Source: Murdochiella sp. Marseille-P8839 (GTDB lineage Bacteria > Bacillota > Clostridia > Tissierellales > Peptoniphilaceae). From it: DNA of 64,000 bases. The stretch covers positions 1-64,000 of the forward strand of contig JAIKLF010000004.1 in the NCBI GenBank assembly GCA_019753405.1, in the 5' to 3' direction. Shown in pieces: positions 7,550-17,054 of the stretch. The position numbers and the translations under genes were made by a program. Each line of letters begins with the position of its first letter. Position 1 is the first letter of the stretch. A model generated the notes under the pieces. It made no database searches, was not told the origin of the DNA, and saw nothing but the letters and a program-made list of their open reading frames with translations.

Positions 7550-8182
7550 TTAGGCCTGTTGTTTCTTTCTCATCTTTTTCTTCTTGAGCAATTTTAGGCG
7601 GAAAAACTCCTCACGCTCTTTTTCTTCGAGCGATTGCGCAATAAAATCACGATATATTTTATATTTGGGAATTTGCACCTTTTCCAGAGCATTGGCACGC
7701 TTCTGTGTTTTCAGCATCTCCCGCTGCAGACGATCCGCCGCGTCCGTAACCGAAGCCAATTCCAACAGGATACTCTTAAACTCCTGCATGGCTCCGGTCG
7801 CAAAATCGAGGGTAATGTGTACGGTGTCATAATCCAGCTCATCCTTCGTGCTTTCCTCATAGTGCAGATGGGTTACCTCTACGCCCATATAGGAGCGGTT
7901 ACTCAAGGTAATGGATTCGTCAAAAGGCATGCCGGCAGCGATGGATTCCAGTCGATAATGTCCCATGGCCACTGTGGCGTGCTTCAGCTTTTCCTGAAAA
8001 TCCGCGCTCACGGTTTGCAGGCGCGCTTCCAGATCCGCTTTTTTCTTCTGCTCGGCATTGGCCGCACGCAGAAGAACGACGCGTTTTTTGTCCAAAAGCG
8101 TATAGCTGGACTCCATCAGCGCAAGCATCGCTTTCACTTTCATTAAATTAGCTTTGGTCGGTGTAATCTTAAAAAAGGCCAT
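7550..8182 (-). CDS. atpD: V-type ATP synthase subunit D
   Basis: 210 aa, usual family length. This is the central-stalk rotor subunit that links the A3B3 head to the membrane ring. It starts MAFFKITPTKANLMKVK, a typical N-terminus for the family, and is a long two-helix coiled coil (about residues 10-75 and 125-200) with a short globular middle. The C-terminus is very basic (LLKKKKMRKKQQ). It starts four bases after the subunit B stop and is the last ATPase gene of the operon. Confidence 0.95.
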   Translation of the reverse strand: MAFFKITPTKANLMKVKAMLALMESSYTLLDKKRVVLLRAANAEQKKKADLEARLQTVSADFQEKLKHATVAMGHYRLESIAAGMPFDESITLSNRSYMGVEVTHLHYEESTKDELDYDTVHITLDFATGAMQEFKSILLELASVTDAADRLQREMLKTQKRANALEKVQIPKYKIYRDFIAQSLEEKEREEFFRLKLLKKKKMRKKQQA

Positions 8183-8185
8183 GTC

Positions 8186-9553
8186 TCACCGCTTCAAATA
8201 CTTTTCTTTCATTTCCGGACTGATCTGCGAAAGTTCGCCTTCCGGCAACAGTGCAAAAAGTTCCCAGCCCAAGTCGAGTGTCTCCTCAATGGAACGATTT
8301 TCCGTGAATTCCTGTTGCAGGAATCGCTTTTCAAACGCGTCACCAAAAGCAAGGATTTTGCGGTCATCTTCGCTCAAATCGTCTTCACCGATAATTTGTG
8401 CGAGATTGCGCACTTCCTGCGCTTTGGCGTAGGAGGCATAAATTTGGCGCATAACGTCGGCATGATCTTCCCTCGTGAATCCTTCCCCGATGCCGTCTTT
8501 CATTAAACGAGATAGGCTCGGCAGAATATCGATGGCCGGATAGATGCCGCGGCGGGACAGTTCGCGCGAAAGTACGATCTGTCCTTCCGTAATATAGCCC
8601 GTCAAGTCCGGAATGGGATGCGTGATGTCGTCATTGGGCATGGAAAGAATCGGAATGAGCGTAATCGAACCTTTTCCGGAACGAAGGATACCGGCGCGCT
8701 CATACATGGCAGCCAAATCGGAATAGAGATAGCCCGGAAAGCCCTTTCGGCTCGGCACTTCCTCACGAAGGTTGGAAATTTCACGCAACGCCTCGGCATA
8801 AGAGGTAATATCCGTTAACAAGACCAACACGTGCTTGTGTTCTTCAAACGCCAGATATTCCGCTGCCGTTAAGGCGCACTTCGGCGTGATCAAACGCTCC
8901 ATGACCGGATCGTCCGCCAGATTGATAAAGCTTGCGACCTGATCTTGTACGCCGGCGGCACGGAAGGTTTCTTCAAAGAAATCCGCTTCATCCTTCTGCA
9001 CGCCGATCGCCCCGAAAACAAAGCAAAAGTCGTCGTCCGAATGACGAATTTGCGATTGCCGGATGATTTGTGCCGCAATGCGGTCATGATCCAGACCGGA
9101 TCCGGAGAAAATCGGTAACTTCTGTCCGCGGATAATAGTCATCAAGCCATCAATGGCGGAAATTCCGGTTTGAATAAAATTCTTGGGGTATTCGCGAGCG
9201 ACCGGATTCATGGCGGAACCGTTGATATTATAGCGTTTATTGGAAAATACCGCGCCGCCGCCGTCGATGGGATTGCCCAAGCCGTCGAACACGCGGCCCA
9301 GAATGGAGGCGTTGAGCGGAATGGAAAGCGGATGGCCTTCAAAGGTGACCACGGCGTTGTCGACACGCATACCCGTAGTATCGCCGAAGACCTGCACCAT
9401 GGCTAAATCGTCTTCGATCGCCATGACTTGTCCGGTGTATGTCTTGCCTTCAGAGGTGATGGTGACAATTTCGCCGTAGCCCACATCATGCACTTTATCG
9501 ACGGTAACGATGGCGCTCTCCAGATGCTTCAGTTTAATGTACTCAATATTCAC
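8186..9553 (-). CDS. atpB: V-type ATP synthase subunit B
   Basis: 455 aa. This is the non-catalytic nucleotide-binding subunit of the A3B3 head. It has no Walker A Lys in the P-loop position ([11 protein letters not shown]), the normal state for subunit B. Family-typical stretches include [17 protein letters not shown] and [12 protein letters not shown]. The start is GTG at 9553, overlapping the subunit A stop by 4 nt (GTGA), with GGGGGAGG upstream, so the two head subunits are translationally coupled and made in equal amounts. Confidence 0.97.
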   Translation of the reverse strand: MNIEYIKLKHLESAIVTVDKVHDVGYGEIVTITSEGKTYTGQVMAIEDDLAMVQVFGDTTGMRVDNAVVTFEGHPLSIPLNASILGRVFDGLGNPIDGGGAVFSNKRYNINGSAMNPVAREYPKNFIQTGISAIDGLMTIIRGQKLPIFSGSGLDHDRIAAQIIRQSQIRHSDDDFCFVFGAIGVQKDEADFFEETFRAAGVQDQVASFINLADDPVMERLITPKCALTAAEYLAFEEHKHVLVLLTDITSYAEALREISNLREEVPSRKGFPGYLYSDLAAMYERAGILRSGKGSITLIPILSMPNDDITHPIPDLTGYITEGQIVLSRELSRRGIYPAIDILPSLSRLMKDGIGEGFTREDHADVMRQIYASYAKAQEVRNLAQIIGEDDLSEDDRKILAFGDAFEKRFLQQEFTENRSIEETLDLGWELFALLPEGELSQISPEMKEKYLKR

Positions 9554-11334
9554 GACGCATCCTCCCCCTGATATTGCATTTTCAACGCATCGTAATGCGA
9601 AACGATAGCTTCTTCCAGATCGTCAATGGCTGATAGATTGTCGTTTGCCACATTGTATTTCATCATGGTGACCTTCTGATACAGATCATCATCACGTACA
9701 ATGCGCAAAGGCGCATGCAGACGCAAAAGATCCCTACCGTTTTCATAAAGCGTGTTGATGACCTGCAGCATCCGCACCTGCTTTTTGAGCGGTACATAGG
9801 TGTCCTGTGCATGAAAAGAATTTTGTTGCAGATAGCCGACGCGAAGAACGCGTGCAATTTCCAATACCAAACGCTGTTCTTCCGGCAAAACATCCGCCCC
9901 GACGAGAGAAACGATGTCGTTGAGCTTGCTTTCTTCAAGAAGAATGCCCATCATCTTCTTGCGAAGCGCCATCACGTCCACGTCCGTACGATCCAGATAA
10001 TCATTGGTTAACAGCTCGGTATAGCCGGAATAGCTATTCATCCAATTGATAGCCGGATAATGGCGCGAATAGGCCAATTCCTTGTCCAAGCCAAGGAAGA
10101 CCTTCACATAACGCTTCGTTGCTTCCGTCACCGGTTCCGAAAAGTCGCCACCGGCAGGCGAAACCGCACCGATTAGCGTTACCGATCCGGTGGAAGCATT
10201 AAGGTTTTCCACGCGACCCGCCCGTTCATAGAATTGCGCGATACGCGAGGAAAGATAGGCAGGATACCCTTCTTCCGCCGGCATTTCCTCCAGGCGGCCG
10301 GAGATTTCTCGCAGAGCCTCCGCCCATCGCGAGGTGGAGTCCGCCATCAGGGCGACATCATAGCCCATATCGCGATAGTATTCCGCCATGGTAATGCCGG
10401 TATAAATAGACGCTTCTCGCGCTGCCACCGGCATATTCGACGTGTTGGCAATCAGCACGGTTCGGTTCATCAGGTTTTCTCCGGTATTCGGATCGATCAG
10501 TTGCGGAAAAGAATCCAGAACATCCGTCATTTCGTTTCCGCGTTCCCCGCAGCCGATGTAGATAATGACGTCCGCATCGCAGAACTTCGCAATCTGATGC
10601 TGCAGCATGGTTTTTCCCGTACCGAAACCGCCCGGAATCGCTACGGTTCCCCCTTTCGCAATGGGGAAAAAGACATCCAGTACTCGCTGACCGGTCACCA
10701 ATAGATCATTGGTCGAAAGACGGCGGGAAACCGGACGTGGACGACGCACCGGCCAACGCTGCATCAACGTAAGCTCGTGACGAATCCCGTCCTGTTCGAC
10801 GATGGCCAAAACATCATTGACGGTATACTCTCCGTCCGCAACGCAGGAGATGACCTTTCCGGAAATACCGTTCGGCACCATGGCGCGATGCTCGATCAGT
10901 ACCGTTTCTTTGCAGGTGGCAAAGACTTGTCCGGAAGAGAGCGTATCACCTTCGTGGATCTTTATCGACACCGTCCATTTTTTTGCAGCATCCAGCGCCG
11001 GCATCTTGACGCCGGTGGCCATGAAATCGCCATGAGCATCCTGAATACGTTCCAGCGGACGTTCAATGCCGTCAAACATATTCATCAGCAGTCCCGGCCC
11101 GAGAACGACGGAAAGCGGTTCACCCGTTGCATAGATCGCATCGCCGACCTTGAGTCCTTCCGTCTGCTCATAGACCTGAATGACGGCACGATCTTCATCC
11201 AGTGAAATGATCTCGCCCAGTCGACGGTTCTCGCCCACTTCCACCATTTCATGTATGCCGAATCCATTCATGCGCGTCCCGCGTATAACCGGACCGTTGA
11301 TGGCACGAATGATACCTTCTGCGGTCTTATTCAT
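9550..11334 (-). CDS. atpA: V-type ATP synthase subunit A (catalytic)
   Basis: 594 aa. The catalytic subunit of the head. It contains the P-loop GGFGTGKTM (about residues 225-233), the non-homologous insert typical of V/A-type A subunits before it, the catalytic region CGERGNEM, and [20 protein letters not shown]. The ATG at 11334 was chosen because GGAAGGAGAAGC precedes it; a longer frame to 11364 lacks such a site. The start overlaps the subunit E stop by 8 bp and the stop overlaps the subunit B start. Direction of use (ATP synthesis or ion pumping) cannot be read from sequence, but pairing with the Rnf complex further right suggests an ion-gradient economy. Confidence 0.97.
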   Translation of the reverse strand: MNKTAEGIIRAINGPVIRGTRMNGFGIHEMVEVGENRRLGEIISLDEDRAVIQVYEQTEGLKVGDAIYATGEPLSVVLGPGLLMNMFDGIERPLERIQDAHGDFMATGVKMPALDAAKKWTVSIKIHEGDTLSSGQVFATCKETVLIEHRAMVPNGISGKVISCVADGEYTVNDVLAIVEQDGIRHELTLMQRWPVRRPRPVSRRLSTNDLLVTGQRVLDVFFPIAKGGTVAIPGGFGTGKTMLQHQIAKFCDADVIIYIGCGERGNEMTDVLDSFPQLIDPNTGENLMNRTVLIANTSNMPVAAREASIYTGITMAEYYRDMGYDVALMADSTSRWAEALREISGRLEEMPAEEGYPAYLSSRIAQFYERAGRVENLNASTGSVTLIGAVSPAGGDFSEPVTEATKRYVKVFLGLDKELAYSRHYPAINWMNSYSGYTELLTNDYLDRTDVDVMALRKKMMGILLEESKLNDIVSLVGADVLPEEQRLVLEIARVLRVGYLQQNSFHAQDTYVPLKKQVRMLQVINTLYENGRDLLRLHAPLRIVRDDDLYQKVTMMKYNVANDNLSAIDDLEEAIVSHYDALKMQYQGEDAS

Positions 11335-11947
11335 GCGCTTCTCCTTCCGCTTCCTGAATTGCACCGTTCATCAGCCAGTCGTTGAGTGCGCGGCCGATTT
11401 CATATTCATTGTCCTGAATCAAATAATGAAAGGTGTGGCGCGTGCGTTTTGCCTGCTGGCGATCCACGAGAACAAAGCCGCCGATTTCTTCCTCCGGCAT
11501 GCTTTTTACCGGCAAATCTTCACCGCAGATTTCTCTGGCCAGATCCCGATCGCGATCCAACACATGGACTTCCGCCACATCCATTTCTTCCAGTGCAGCG
11601 CGAAGATGCTTTTTCATCCAGTCCGCATATTCCGGCGTCTGTGCAAAATCGGCAAATTTTTGCCGAATGGAGGCATTTAACGCATCGAGGCACTTCTTCT
11701 GTGTTTCCAAAAAGATGCGCTGATTTTCCTGCCGATGTACGACCAGACGCTCATGGGCTTCGCGCCTTGCGCGATCCACATGCTGTGCGATATACTGCTC
11801 GCTCTCCCGCGCTAAGCGGGCTCTACGTTCTTCAATGAGTTTTGAATTCTGTGTCGTAGAATCGTAGAGCATTTGTTCGGAGCGGCGTTTTTCCTCCGAC
11901 CAGATCATGTTGCGAAATAAGGCCAATTTACTTTGTAATTCAACCAT
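11327..11947 (-). CDS. atpE: V-type ATP synthase subunit E
   Basis: 206 aa. Peripheral-stalk subunit: a long N-terminal charged helix (about residues 10-100, rich in Glu, Arg, Gln and Ala) followed by a globular C-terminal domain that binds the head. The position between subunits F and A is as in other bacterial V-ATPase operons. The ATG at 11947 with GGAGAG six bases before it was preferred over an in-frame TTG two codons earlier. The sequence is divergent, so the call rests on helix pattern, length and gene order. Confidence 0.88.
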   Translation of the reverse strand: MVELQSKLALFRNMIWSEEKRRSEQMLYDSTTQNSKLIEERRARLARESEQYIAQHVDRARREAHERLVVHRQENQRIFLETQKKCLDALNASIRQKFADFAQTPEYADWMKKHLRAALEEMDVAEVHVLDRDRDLAREICGEDLPVKSMPEEEIGGFVLVDRQQAKRTRHTFHYLIQDNEYEIGRALNDWLMNGAIQEAEGEAHE

Positions 11948-11949
11948 GA

Positions 11950-12201
11950 TCAACTCTCCTCCTGTTCCGGAAGAACGACGACAATCGGCTGATGGTGTTT
12001 CGCCCGAAATGCATCAATTTCTTCCTGTAAGGCTTCCGCCACATTTTTCGACAGATAGAGCACGCCCAGATCCTTATCCTCCACCGCCATTTTCCACTCA
12101 TCGGAAAGAACGGTGTTCTCGTCCACCTCGCGTGTTTGAATGCCACTTAAGCGTGAGCCGAGCGCCAATTCTCTATCGTCGGTAATGAGCTTCATGTGCA
12201 T
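11950..12201 (-). CDS. atpF: V-type ATP synthase subunit F
   Basis: 83 aa, shorter than the usual ~100. Central-stalk subunit that sits with D and modulates rotation. It begins MHMKLITDDRELALGSRLSG, which matches the family pattern of a beta strand followed by a Gly-containing helix, and ends with the strand PIVVVLP. The ATG at 12201 has AAGAGG five bases before it. Gene order K-F-E-A supports the call. The short C-terminus (ends at EQEES) means that the last helix that binds subunit D may be reduced. Confidence 0.85.
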   Translation of the reverse strand: MHMKLITDDRELALGSRLSGIQTREVDENTVLSDEWKMAVEDKDLGVLYLSKNVAEALQEEIDAFRAKHHQPIVVVLPEQEES

Positions 12202-12210
12202 AATCGCCTC

Positions 12211-12636
12211 TTAGCCGATTTGGCCGAGAATCATGATGGAGATAATCAAGCCGTAAATTGCAATACCTTCGGCAAGCCCCACAAAGATGAGCGTTTTACC
12301 GAGGATGGATTGGTCTTCGGAAACTGCACCGAGAGCAGCCGAACCGCAGGCGCCGACGGCGATACCGGTGCCGATGGTGGCCATTCCGGTGGAAAGCGCC
12401 GCACCAAGGTAGGCCAAGCCGCTTGCCGCATTATTCGCATTGCCCTGCGCAAAGGCGGTAGAAGGCATGAATAAAATCAATGCCATCAAAATACAGGGAG
12501 CAAAACAGGTCAGATTCAACCGAAGCGCATGTTTTAAGCGCTTTTTGGAGGAATCCGTATTCTTATAAAGCAAATAAAAACCCGAAGAGATGGTTAATAC
12601 GACAATAATGGTGGATAACGTTAAAATGGGTGCCAC
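12211..12636 (-). CDS. atpK: V-type ATP synthase subunit K (membrane rotor ring)
   Basis: 141 aa with four hydrophobic segments: about residues 4-24, 42-64, 70-100 and 113-140. The C-terminal pair is a canonical proteolipid hairpin, Gly/Ala-rich (ATIGTGIAVGACGSAALGA), with the ion-binding Glu in the last segment (LAEGIAIYG). The N-terminal pair has no carboxylate and does not look like a proteolipid hairpin. So the ring probably carries one ion site per subunit. The start is GTG at 12636 with AGGAG seven bases before it. Whether it moves Na+ or H+ cannot be fixed from these residues alone. Confidence 0.95.
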   Translation of the reverse strand: MAPILTLSTIIVVLTISSGFYLLYKNTDSSKKRLKHALRLNLTCFAPCILMALILFMPSTAFAQGNANNAASGLAYLGAALSTGMATIGTGIAVGACGSAALGAVSEDQSILGKTLIFVGLAEGIAIYGLIISIMILGQIG

Positions 12637-12669
12637 AGTATTTCTCCTTTTCCGTATGCGTACAAAACA

Positions 12670-14613
12670 CTACCGATGCTGAAACATTTTTTTTGCATCA
12701 ATAAAGGGTTTGCCGTCGCCAACATAATACTTGCCGAACAGCTCATAATATTCCAAACGAAGGGACTGAATAAACACGATCAGTCCTTCAAGGCCAATGA
12801 TGACAATGTTACCGATGATGAGCATCGCCACATTTCCCGCACCGCCCATCATCTTTCCCATGGTTGAGAAGGCCATGAACAACCCGACGTGGTTGATGGC
12901 GAATGCGCCGACACGAATGAAGGAAAGCGCGCCGGAAAAAATGGAAATGAGCGCTTCCAAAAGGGAAAATCCGGTTTCGACGTAGTAATCTCCCACCCCC
13001 TGGTGATAAAGCGGCCGCTTACGTAGCAGCAGATTCGTTAACGGCTGCTGGAACAAAATTCCGGCTAATGCGGCGACAATCAGGGCAGTCAATACACCCG
13101 AAGGAAGAACAGGTTGGACAGCAACATTAACCACCGTCAACAGAAGCGAAAGGTACAGAACAAAGCCGCATAATCCTTCTTTACCGAACCAGGCTTCCTG
13201 GTACTCCTTCCTTCTCAACTTATTCACAATACCGAGAAGATAAGCGATGCTTGACAGCACCACACCGAAAAGGATGGCGGCAATAAGCACTGTGTTGATG
13301 TTTTCAAACGGTCGCACAACGAGAGCGGGAATGACCGTTTCCAGACCGAAGAACGACCCGTAAGCCAGGCCGAACGCCATCGAGGCAATGCCCATGCGAA
13401 AGACCACGCCGCCTAAATTGGGATGGCGCATCTTTTTCAAAAGCAAGCCGAGCAGAGCAAAGACCGCTCCCTGCCCCAGATCGCCGAACATCGCGCCGAA
13501 GAGAAGGACATACGTAATGGCGAAAAAGCCGGTAGGGTCCAACTCCTTGTAATTCGGTGTACCATACATGTTCACCATCGCTTCAAACGGGCGAACAATC
13601 GCTGCATTCTGTAAGCGTGTCGGCGCCTTCTCGGATACGTGTTCTTCATCAATGAACTGTACAAAGGTATCTTTGAAACGAGCAATCGTCCGACGAAAAG
13701 CTTCCTCCTCCTTTTCACTCACCCAGCCGGTAACATAAAAGTAGGATTTCCCGCGAGCAAAATACTGTTTTGCGTTGTTTACCGCGTCATTTAATGAAGC
13801 GGCATAATATAAGCCTTCAAGATCTTGTTCATGGCGATCGATACGTGTTTGTTTTTCTTTTTCCAGAGCTTCTAGCTTATTCCCTTCTTCTTTAAGGCTC
13901 TCTTCCATTAAGCGAATGCATTCTTCGTTCGTCTTGCCTTCCGAAAAATCGGGATTGAGCTGTTTCCAGTTAAGGCGGTCTTCCAGGCGATGAATTTCAT
14001 TTTGCACCTTGTTCGGATAGACCAAAAGATAGAATTCCTCTTTTTCGATCGCACCGAGATGCAAAATCGCCGCCGGAATTTTTTCATAGCCGGAGCGAAT
14101 AGCTCGTCGTTCAATCGCGGTAAGCGTACCAAATTCATACGCAAACTGTTCCAGACTTTGCAGCGCGGAATAGGCAATGTCATTTGCCGAAAGTAGGCGT
14201 AACAGGCTCAAGTCCGTTTTCACCTGTTTTTGCTTTTGACGGATCGTTTCGATTTCCGCATCCAATTCCATTAAGCCGGCCAATACCGCTTCCTGTTGCG
14301 TGGTCAGCTCCGTCGTGAGATTCGGTTGGGCAAAAATGTCGCCCATCTCGCGGGACTTCCGTTGCAAGTAGGTCAATGCGGCCTGTCGCCGCTCTCCGGT
14401 ACCACTTTCTTTTTCAAACTGACGCACCGTGGAAACGTCCACCGTTTTCGACAAATTTTCTTCCGTCACCGGAATGGTGAAGGAATAATTTTCGATCATT
14501 TTTTCCGCATCCAATAGATGCAGGCCGCCGGTGCGAAAAAGGGCGAGCACGACGGGCGAAAGTTGCTCAATAGGGGCAACCAGCTGCATCATTTTCATTC
14601 GTTGAATTGCCAA
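12670..14613 (-). CDS. atpI: V-type ATP synthase subunit I (membrane stator)
   Basis: 647 aa. The N-terminal ~340 residues are a cytoplasmic, coiled-coil-rich arm that binds the peripheral stalks. The C-terminal part has seven to eight membrane segments forming the ion half-channels, including the typical stretch GQGAVFALLGLLL and the Arg-containing segment SLLEALISIFSGALSFIRVGAF. The best start is TTG at 14613 with GGAGG six bases before it; an ATG five codons later is the alternative. It begins 10 bp after the subunit C stop. Confidence 0.95.
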   Translation of the reverse strand: MAIQRMKMMQLVAPIEQLSPVVLALFRTGGLHLLDAEKMIENYSFTIPVTEENLSKTVDVSTVRQFEKESGTGERRQAALTYLQRKSREMGDIFAQPNLTTELTTQQEAVLAGLMELDAEIETIRQKQKQVKTDLSLLRLLSANDIAYSALQSLEQFAYEFGTLTAIERRAIRSGYEKIPAAILHLGAIEKEEFYLLVYPNKVQNEIHRLEDRLNWKQLNPDFSEGKTNEECIRLMEESLKEEGNKLEALEKEKQTRIDRHEQDLEGLYYAASLNDAVNNAKQYFARGKSYFYVTGWVSEKEEEAFRRTIARFKDTFVQFIDEEHVSEKAPTRLQNAAIVRPFEAMVNMYGTPNYKELDPTGFFAITYVLLFGAMFGDLGQGAVFALLGLLLKKMRHPNLGGVVFRMGIASMAFGLAYGSFFGLETVIPALVVRPFENINTVLIAAILFGVVLSSIAYLLGIVNKLRRKEYQEAWFGKEGLCGFVLYLSLLLTVVNVAVQPVLPSGVLTALIVAALAGILFQQPLTNLLLRKRPLYHQGVGDYYVETGFSLLEALISIFSGALSFIRVGAFAINHVGLFMAFSTMGKMMGGAGNVAMLIIGNIVIIGLEGLIVFIQSLRLEYYELFGKYYVGDGKPFIDAKKMFQHR

Positions 14614-14623
14614 AAGCCACCTC

Positions 14624-15649
14624 CTATTCCGTCTTCCATTCGATTAAATACTGTATCATCTGTTCCTCTTTCCATCCCAGATTTATGGCCTCCAGTATGC
14701 GTCGTATTTCGGCGATTCGACCGTTTAACATGTGTATAAAACACACTGCTGCAAGCAGACCGTCATCGGTGAGACTGAAGATTTTTCGACAACGCTGATA
14801 GAGATAGCGTTGCCTTGCGATGGGCAAAAAGGAATAATCCTCTTTACCGCCTTCAATCAAACCGCGATAAGGGCTTTGACGAAGCCATACCGTAAAGGCC
14901 GGCAAATCCAGGCTTACTACATTCTCCAACGTCTTTCCGTATAGGATCTTTCCGCCCGGAACCATCTGCATGGCCAAATACGGATCTTCATCGCGTAAAA
15001 AGCGCTTCGTATGGACGATCCAGGTAATGTTTCGCAAGTCGATCATCGTGCCGAGAAGATCATCGAGAACCACTGCCGTCTTTCCCCCGATGTCTTTCGC
15101 TTCCCGACGCAGTCGATGAAAATACCATCGGTTGAAATTGACCATGAGCGAATCGAAATCGATCGATCCCGTATCAACATCGTTTTGAACGATCGGTTCC
15201 AGAAGGCGATAATATGGTTTCTCTTTCAGCGTCGAAAGATATGCCGGCACGCTAATGGACGTGTCGGCAGTCAGATGAAGCGTGTCGGCATAAATGCTGT
15301 GCTGAATAAAAAGAAGCTGTTCTTTTCGATTATCTCGTTGTAGTACGCGAAGAAAGCGTTGCAACTCCAACAATTCATCTTCCATAAAAAAGCTGTGGAG
15401 GAATTGTTTTTGCTTGGCGTCCAAAAACGTCAGCAATTCATCATTTCTTTGACGTTTCCAGGCTTCGAGGCGCTGCTCGCCGGTGCGCACATCATGAAAA
15501 TCGCCAATGTCCTTACCTACAATCTCGCGCAGAACACGAAATGCGCCCTCCAGGGTCGTTTCTTCCAACAGCCGAGAGAGCTGTTGAGGGTTGAGATATT
15601 TCCCAAAGCGCCCGCGTAATTTCGTTACTAAGGCTGTATCAGATCCCAT
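14624..15649 (-). CDS. atpC: V-type ATP synthase subunit C
   Basis: 341 aa, typical length. Subunit C (archaeal d-type) caps the rotor ring and couples it to the central stalk; it is all-helical, and the repeated LRxxTW- or R-rich helices (for example DLRNITWIVHTKRF near residue 200) fit the family. The ATG at 15649 was chosen: it overlaps the upstream coiled-coil gene by 11 bp and gives the normal N-terminus (alternating helix TALVTKLRGRFGKYL). The longer frame to 15706 lacks a binding site. The upstream GA-rich ribosome site is weak, suggesting translational coupling to the previous gene. Confidence 0.88.
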   Translation of the reverse strand: MGSDTALVTKLRGRFGKYLNPQQLSRLLEETTLEGAFRVLREIVGKDIGDFHDVRTGEQRLEAWKRQRNDELLTFLDAKQKQFLHSFFMEDELLELQRFLRVLQRDNRKEQLLFIQHSIYADTLHLTADTSISVPAYLSTLKEKPYYRLLEPIVQNDVDTGSIDFDSLMVNFNRWYFHRLRREAKDIGGKTAVVLDDLLGTMIDLRNITWIVHTKRFLRDEDPYLAMQMVPGGKILYGKTLENVVSLDLPAFTVWLRQSPYRGLIEGGKEDYSFLPIARQRYLYQRCRKIFSLTDDGLLAAVCFIHMLNGRIAEIRRILEAINLGWKEEQMIQYLIEWKTE

Positions 15650-15955
15650 TGTCGTCTCGCAATCGCTCAAACCATTCCGTAGCCATCTTCTCGCGATGCG
15701 CATCAAAAAAGCGCCATATCACCGCGATTTGTTCTTCTGACGTCGATACGAGGGCGCTCTCATCCTCTTTTCGTTTTTTTTCAATAGCGTTAACCTGTTC
15801 TTCCGCTTGTTCTCGCATTTGACGGTTCGCTTCCCGTTGAAGCTCAGCCATCACCGCTCGCGTGTTGTTCATTTCCGTTTCCAGCACATGATCGGTGTTT
15901 TCTTTGAGCTCCCGAGTCGAACGGTCTATTTCGAGGATGGCCTGAATCTTTTCAT
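15639..15955 (-). pseudogene. V-type ATP synthase coiled-coil stalk subunit (G/H type), apparent 1-nt frameshift at codon 2-3
   Basis: The readable frame encodes a Glu/Lys/Arg/Gln-rich coiled coil ending WFERLRDDNGI, the position and shape of the G/H-type peripheral-stalk subunit that heads such operons. No ATG, GTG or TTG opens this frame early enough; the first (GTG at 15887) would cut off about 22 residues that look like family sequence (IQAILEIDRSTRELKENTDH). A well-placed ATG at 15955, with GGAGGAGG nine bases upstream, is one frame off. Adding one base to the A4 run at 15949-15952 gives MKKIQAILEIDRS and a normal ~105-aa protein. This is either a sequencing error, a real mutation or a slippage site. 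A TTGACA at 16024-16029 could be the operon promoter, but its -10 is poor. Confidence 0.7.
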
Positions 15956-16030
15956 TCTTTTTCGCCTCCTCCTTTTTCTTTTCCTCTTTCTCGGTAACCG
16001 CCCCTATGGTACTCCTTTTTTGTTGTCAAG

Positions 16031-16060
16031 AAAAGGGTCACGAGAAAATAGCCGTGACCC
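16031..16060 (-). terminator. Terminator downstream of the J-domain gene
   Basis: On the minus strand GGGTCACG (16053-16060) and CGTGACCC (16035-16042) form an 8-bp perfect stem around a ten-base loop, followed by TTTTCTTG. It lies seven bases past the J-domain stop and separates that gene from the ATPase operon. Confidence 0.85.
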
Positions 16061-16067
16061 TCATCGA

Positions 16068-16913
16068 TTACCGATATTTCTTATAGCGTTCAATATTCTC
16101 TTTAGAGAGGAATTCATAGGCGGCATTGATTTCCTGGAATTTTTTCGTAGCTTCCGGATCACTGTTCACATCGGGATGGTATTTTTTCGCCAGCTTGCGA
16201 TACGCCAGTTTCACCTCGTATTCCGTCGTATCCGTGGAAACGCCCAGCACGCTACAGCTCTTTTCATAAGTGGAACGAAACTGTTCCATGGGATTCGGCC
16301 CCGCCCAGGTATTTTGTCCATAGCCATTTTGTCCGCCACCGTAGCCGTAACCACCATAGCCTTGGCCATTAAAGCCCGAGGAACCGCCCGCACGCGGACC
16401 GTTTTGCCCATCCGATCGGTAGTAGAAGCCGCCGTTACGGAAATACTCATTAAAGATACGATCCCACTTTTCCTTTTCGCGGCGTTGCGCTTCCTCGCGT
16501 TTTCTCACCTCTTCTTCCCACAACTTTCGACGATAGGCCGCTCCATAGCTCGAGAAATTACGATTGGAGGATTTTCCCTGTCGCAAGTCATCGGAAAGAT
16601 CGTAGAGATATTCCGTCAACACGTATTTTCCGTATTCCAGCATCGAGACAAAGCCGCGTCCCAACAGCGGAAAAAGCACTAAAATAAAGAAGATGAGCCA
16701 TACCCAAGCTGGAAGTCGTATGATGGGAATAAAAAAGAAGAAAAACGGCATGGAAAATAATAAGGTGGCCAAACAGCCGACCAAAGGCGCAAAATAGGCG
16801 CGAATGCGTTCCACAAGATTCACCGCAAGTTCCAGCAAAAAAATCAATCCTGAAAATAACAGGTCTATCCCTTTTGCCAATACGTATAGGATATGTCCCA
16901 AGAGCACTTTCAT
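16068..16913 (-). CDS. Membrane-anchored J-domain (DnaJ-like) protein
   Basis: 281 aa. Two or three N-terminal hydrophobic segments (about residues 5-30 and 45-90, the second very Phe/Ile-rich) anchor it in the membrane. A charged linker ([19 protein letters not shown]) leads to a Gly/Tyr/Asn-rich stretch of about 40 residues. The C-terminal ~70 residues are a J domain with the Hsp70-activating HPD motif ([18 protein letters not shown]). It lacks the Gly/Phe and zinc-finger regions of true DnaJ, so it is a type III co-chaperone that probably recruits DnaK to the membrane. The ATG at 16913 has AGAGGA upstream; a longer frame to 16982 was rejected. Confidence 0.9.
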   Translation of the reverse strand: MKVLLGHILYVLAKGIDLLFSGLIFLLELAVNLVERIRAYFAPLVGCLATLLFSMPFFFFFIPIIRLPAWVWLIFFILVLFPLLGRGFVSMLEYGKYVLTEYLYDLSDDLRQGKSSNRNFSSYGAAYRRKLWEEEVRKREEAQRREKEKWDRIFNEYFRNGGFYYRSDGQNGPRAGGSSGFNGQGYGGYGYGGGQNGYGQNTWAGPNPMEQFRSTYEKSCSVLGVSTDTTEYEVKLAYRKLAKKYHPDVNSDPEATKKFQEINAAYEFLSKENIERYKKYR

Positions 16914-16990
16914 GTTTTTCCTCTTCTTCCTTGCACAGAAGCAAAAGCTCTGTGCTGACTTCGACAGGCGACAAAAAGGCATCGCTCATC

Positions 16991-17018
16991 ATGACAATGA
17001 TTTTTTCCATGGTATCAT
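16991..17018 (+). promoter_or_regulatory. Promoter for the short-chain dehydrogenase gene
   Basis: ATGACA (16991-16996), a 16-bp spacer and TATCAT (17013-17018) on the plus strand, 37 bp before the start codon. It sits in the 141-bp gap between divergent genes. Confidence 0.45.
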
Positions 17019-17054
17019 ACCCCTATGAGAGAAAAAATAGAAGGCGGAGAAAAA

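Noticed and set aside
10234-10704. 156-codon plus-strand frame inside V-ATPase subunit A
   Set aside because: Antisense shadow of the catalytic subunit, no ribosome site.
15807-16682. Plus-strand open frame of 291 codons antisense to the J-domain gene
   Set aside because: Low-complexity Phe/Ile-rich translation without a ribosome site; the minus-strand J-domain gene explains the sequence.
16588-17010. Minus-strand frame of 140 codons with a gene-like start ([13 protein letters not shown])
   Set aside because: It runs out of frame through the J-domain gene, which has the real family match; only the first ~30 codons lie in the gap.
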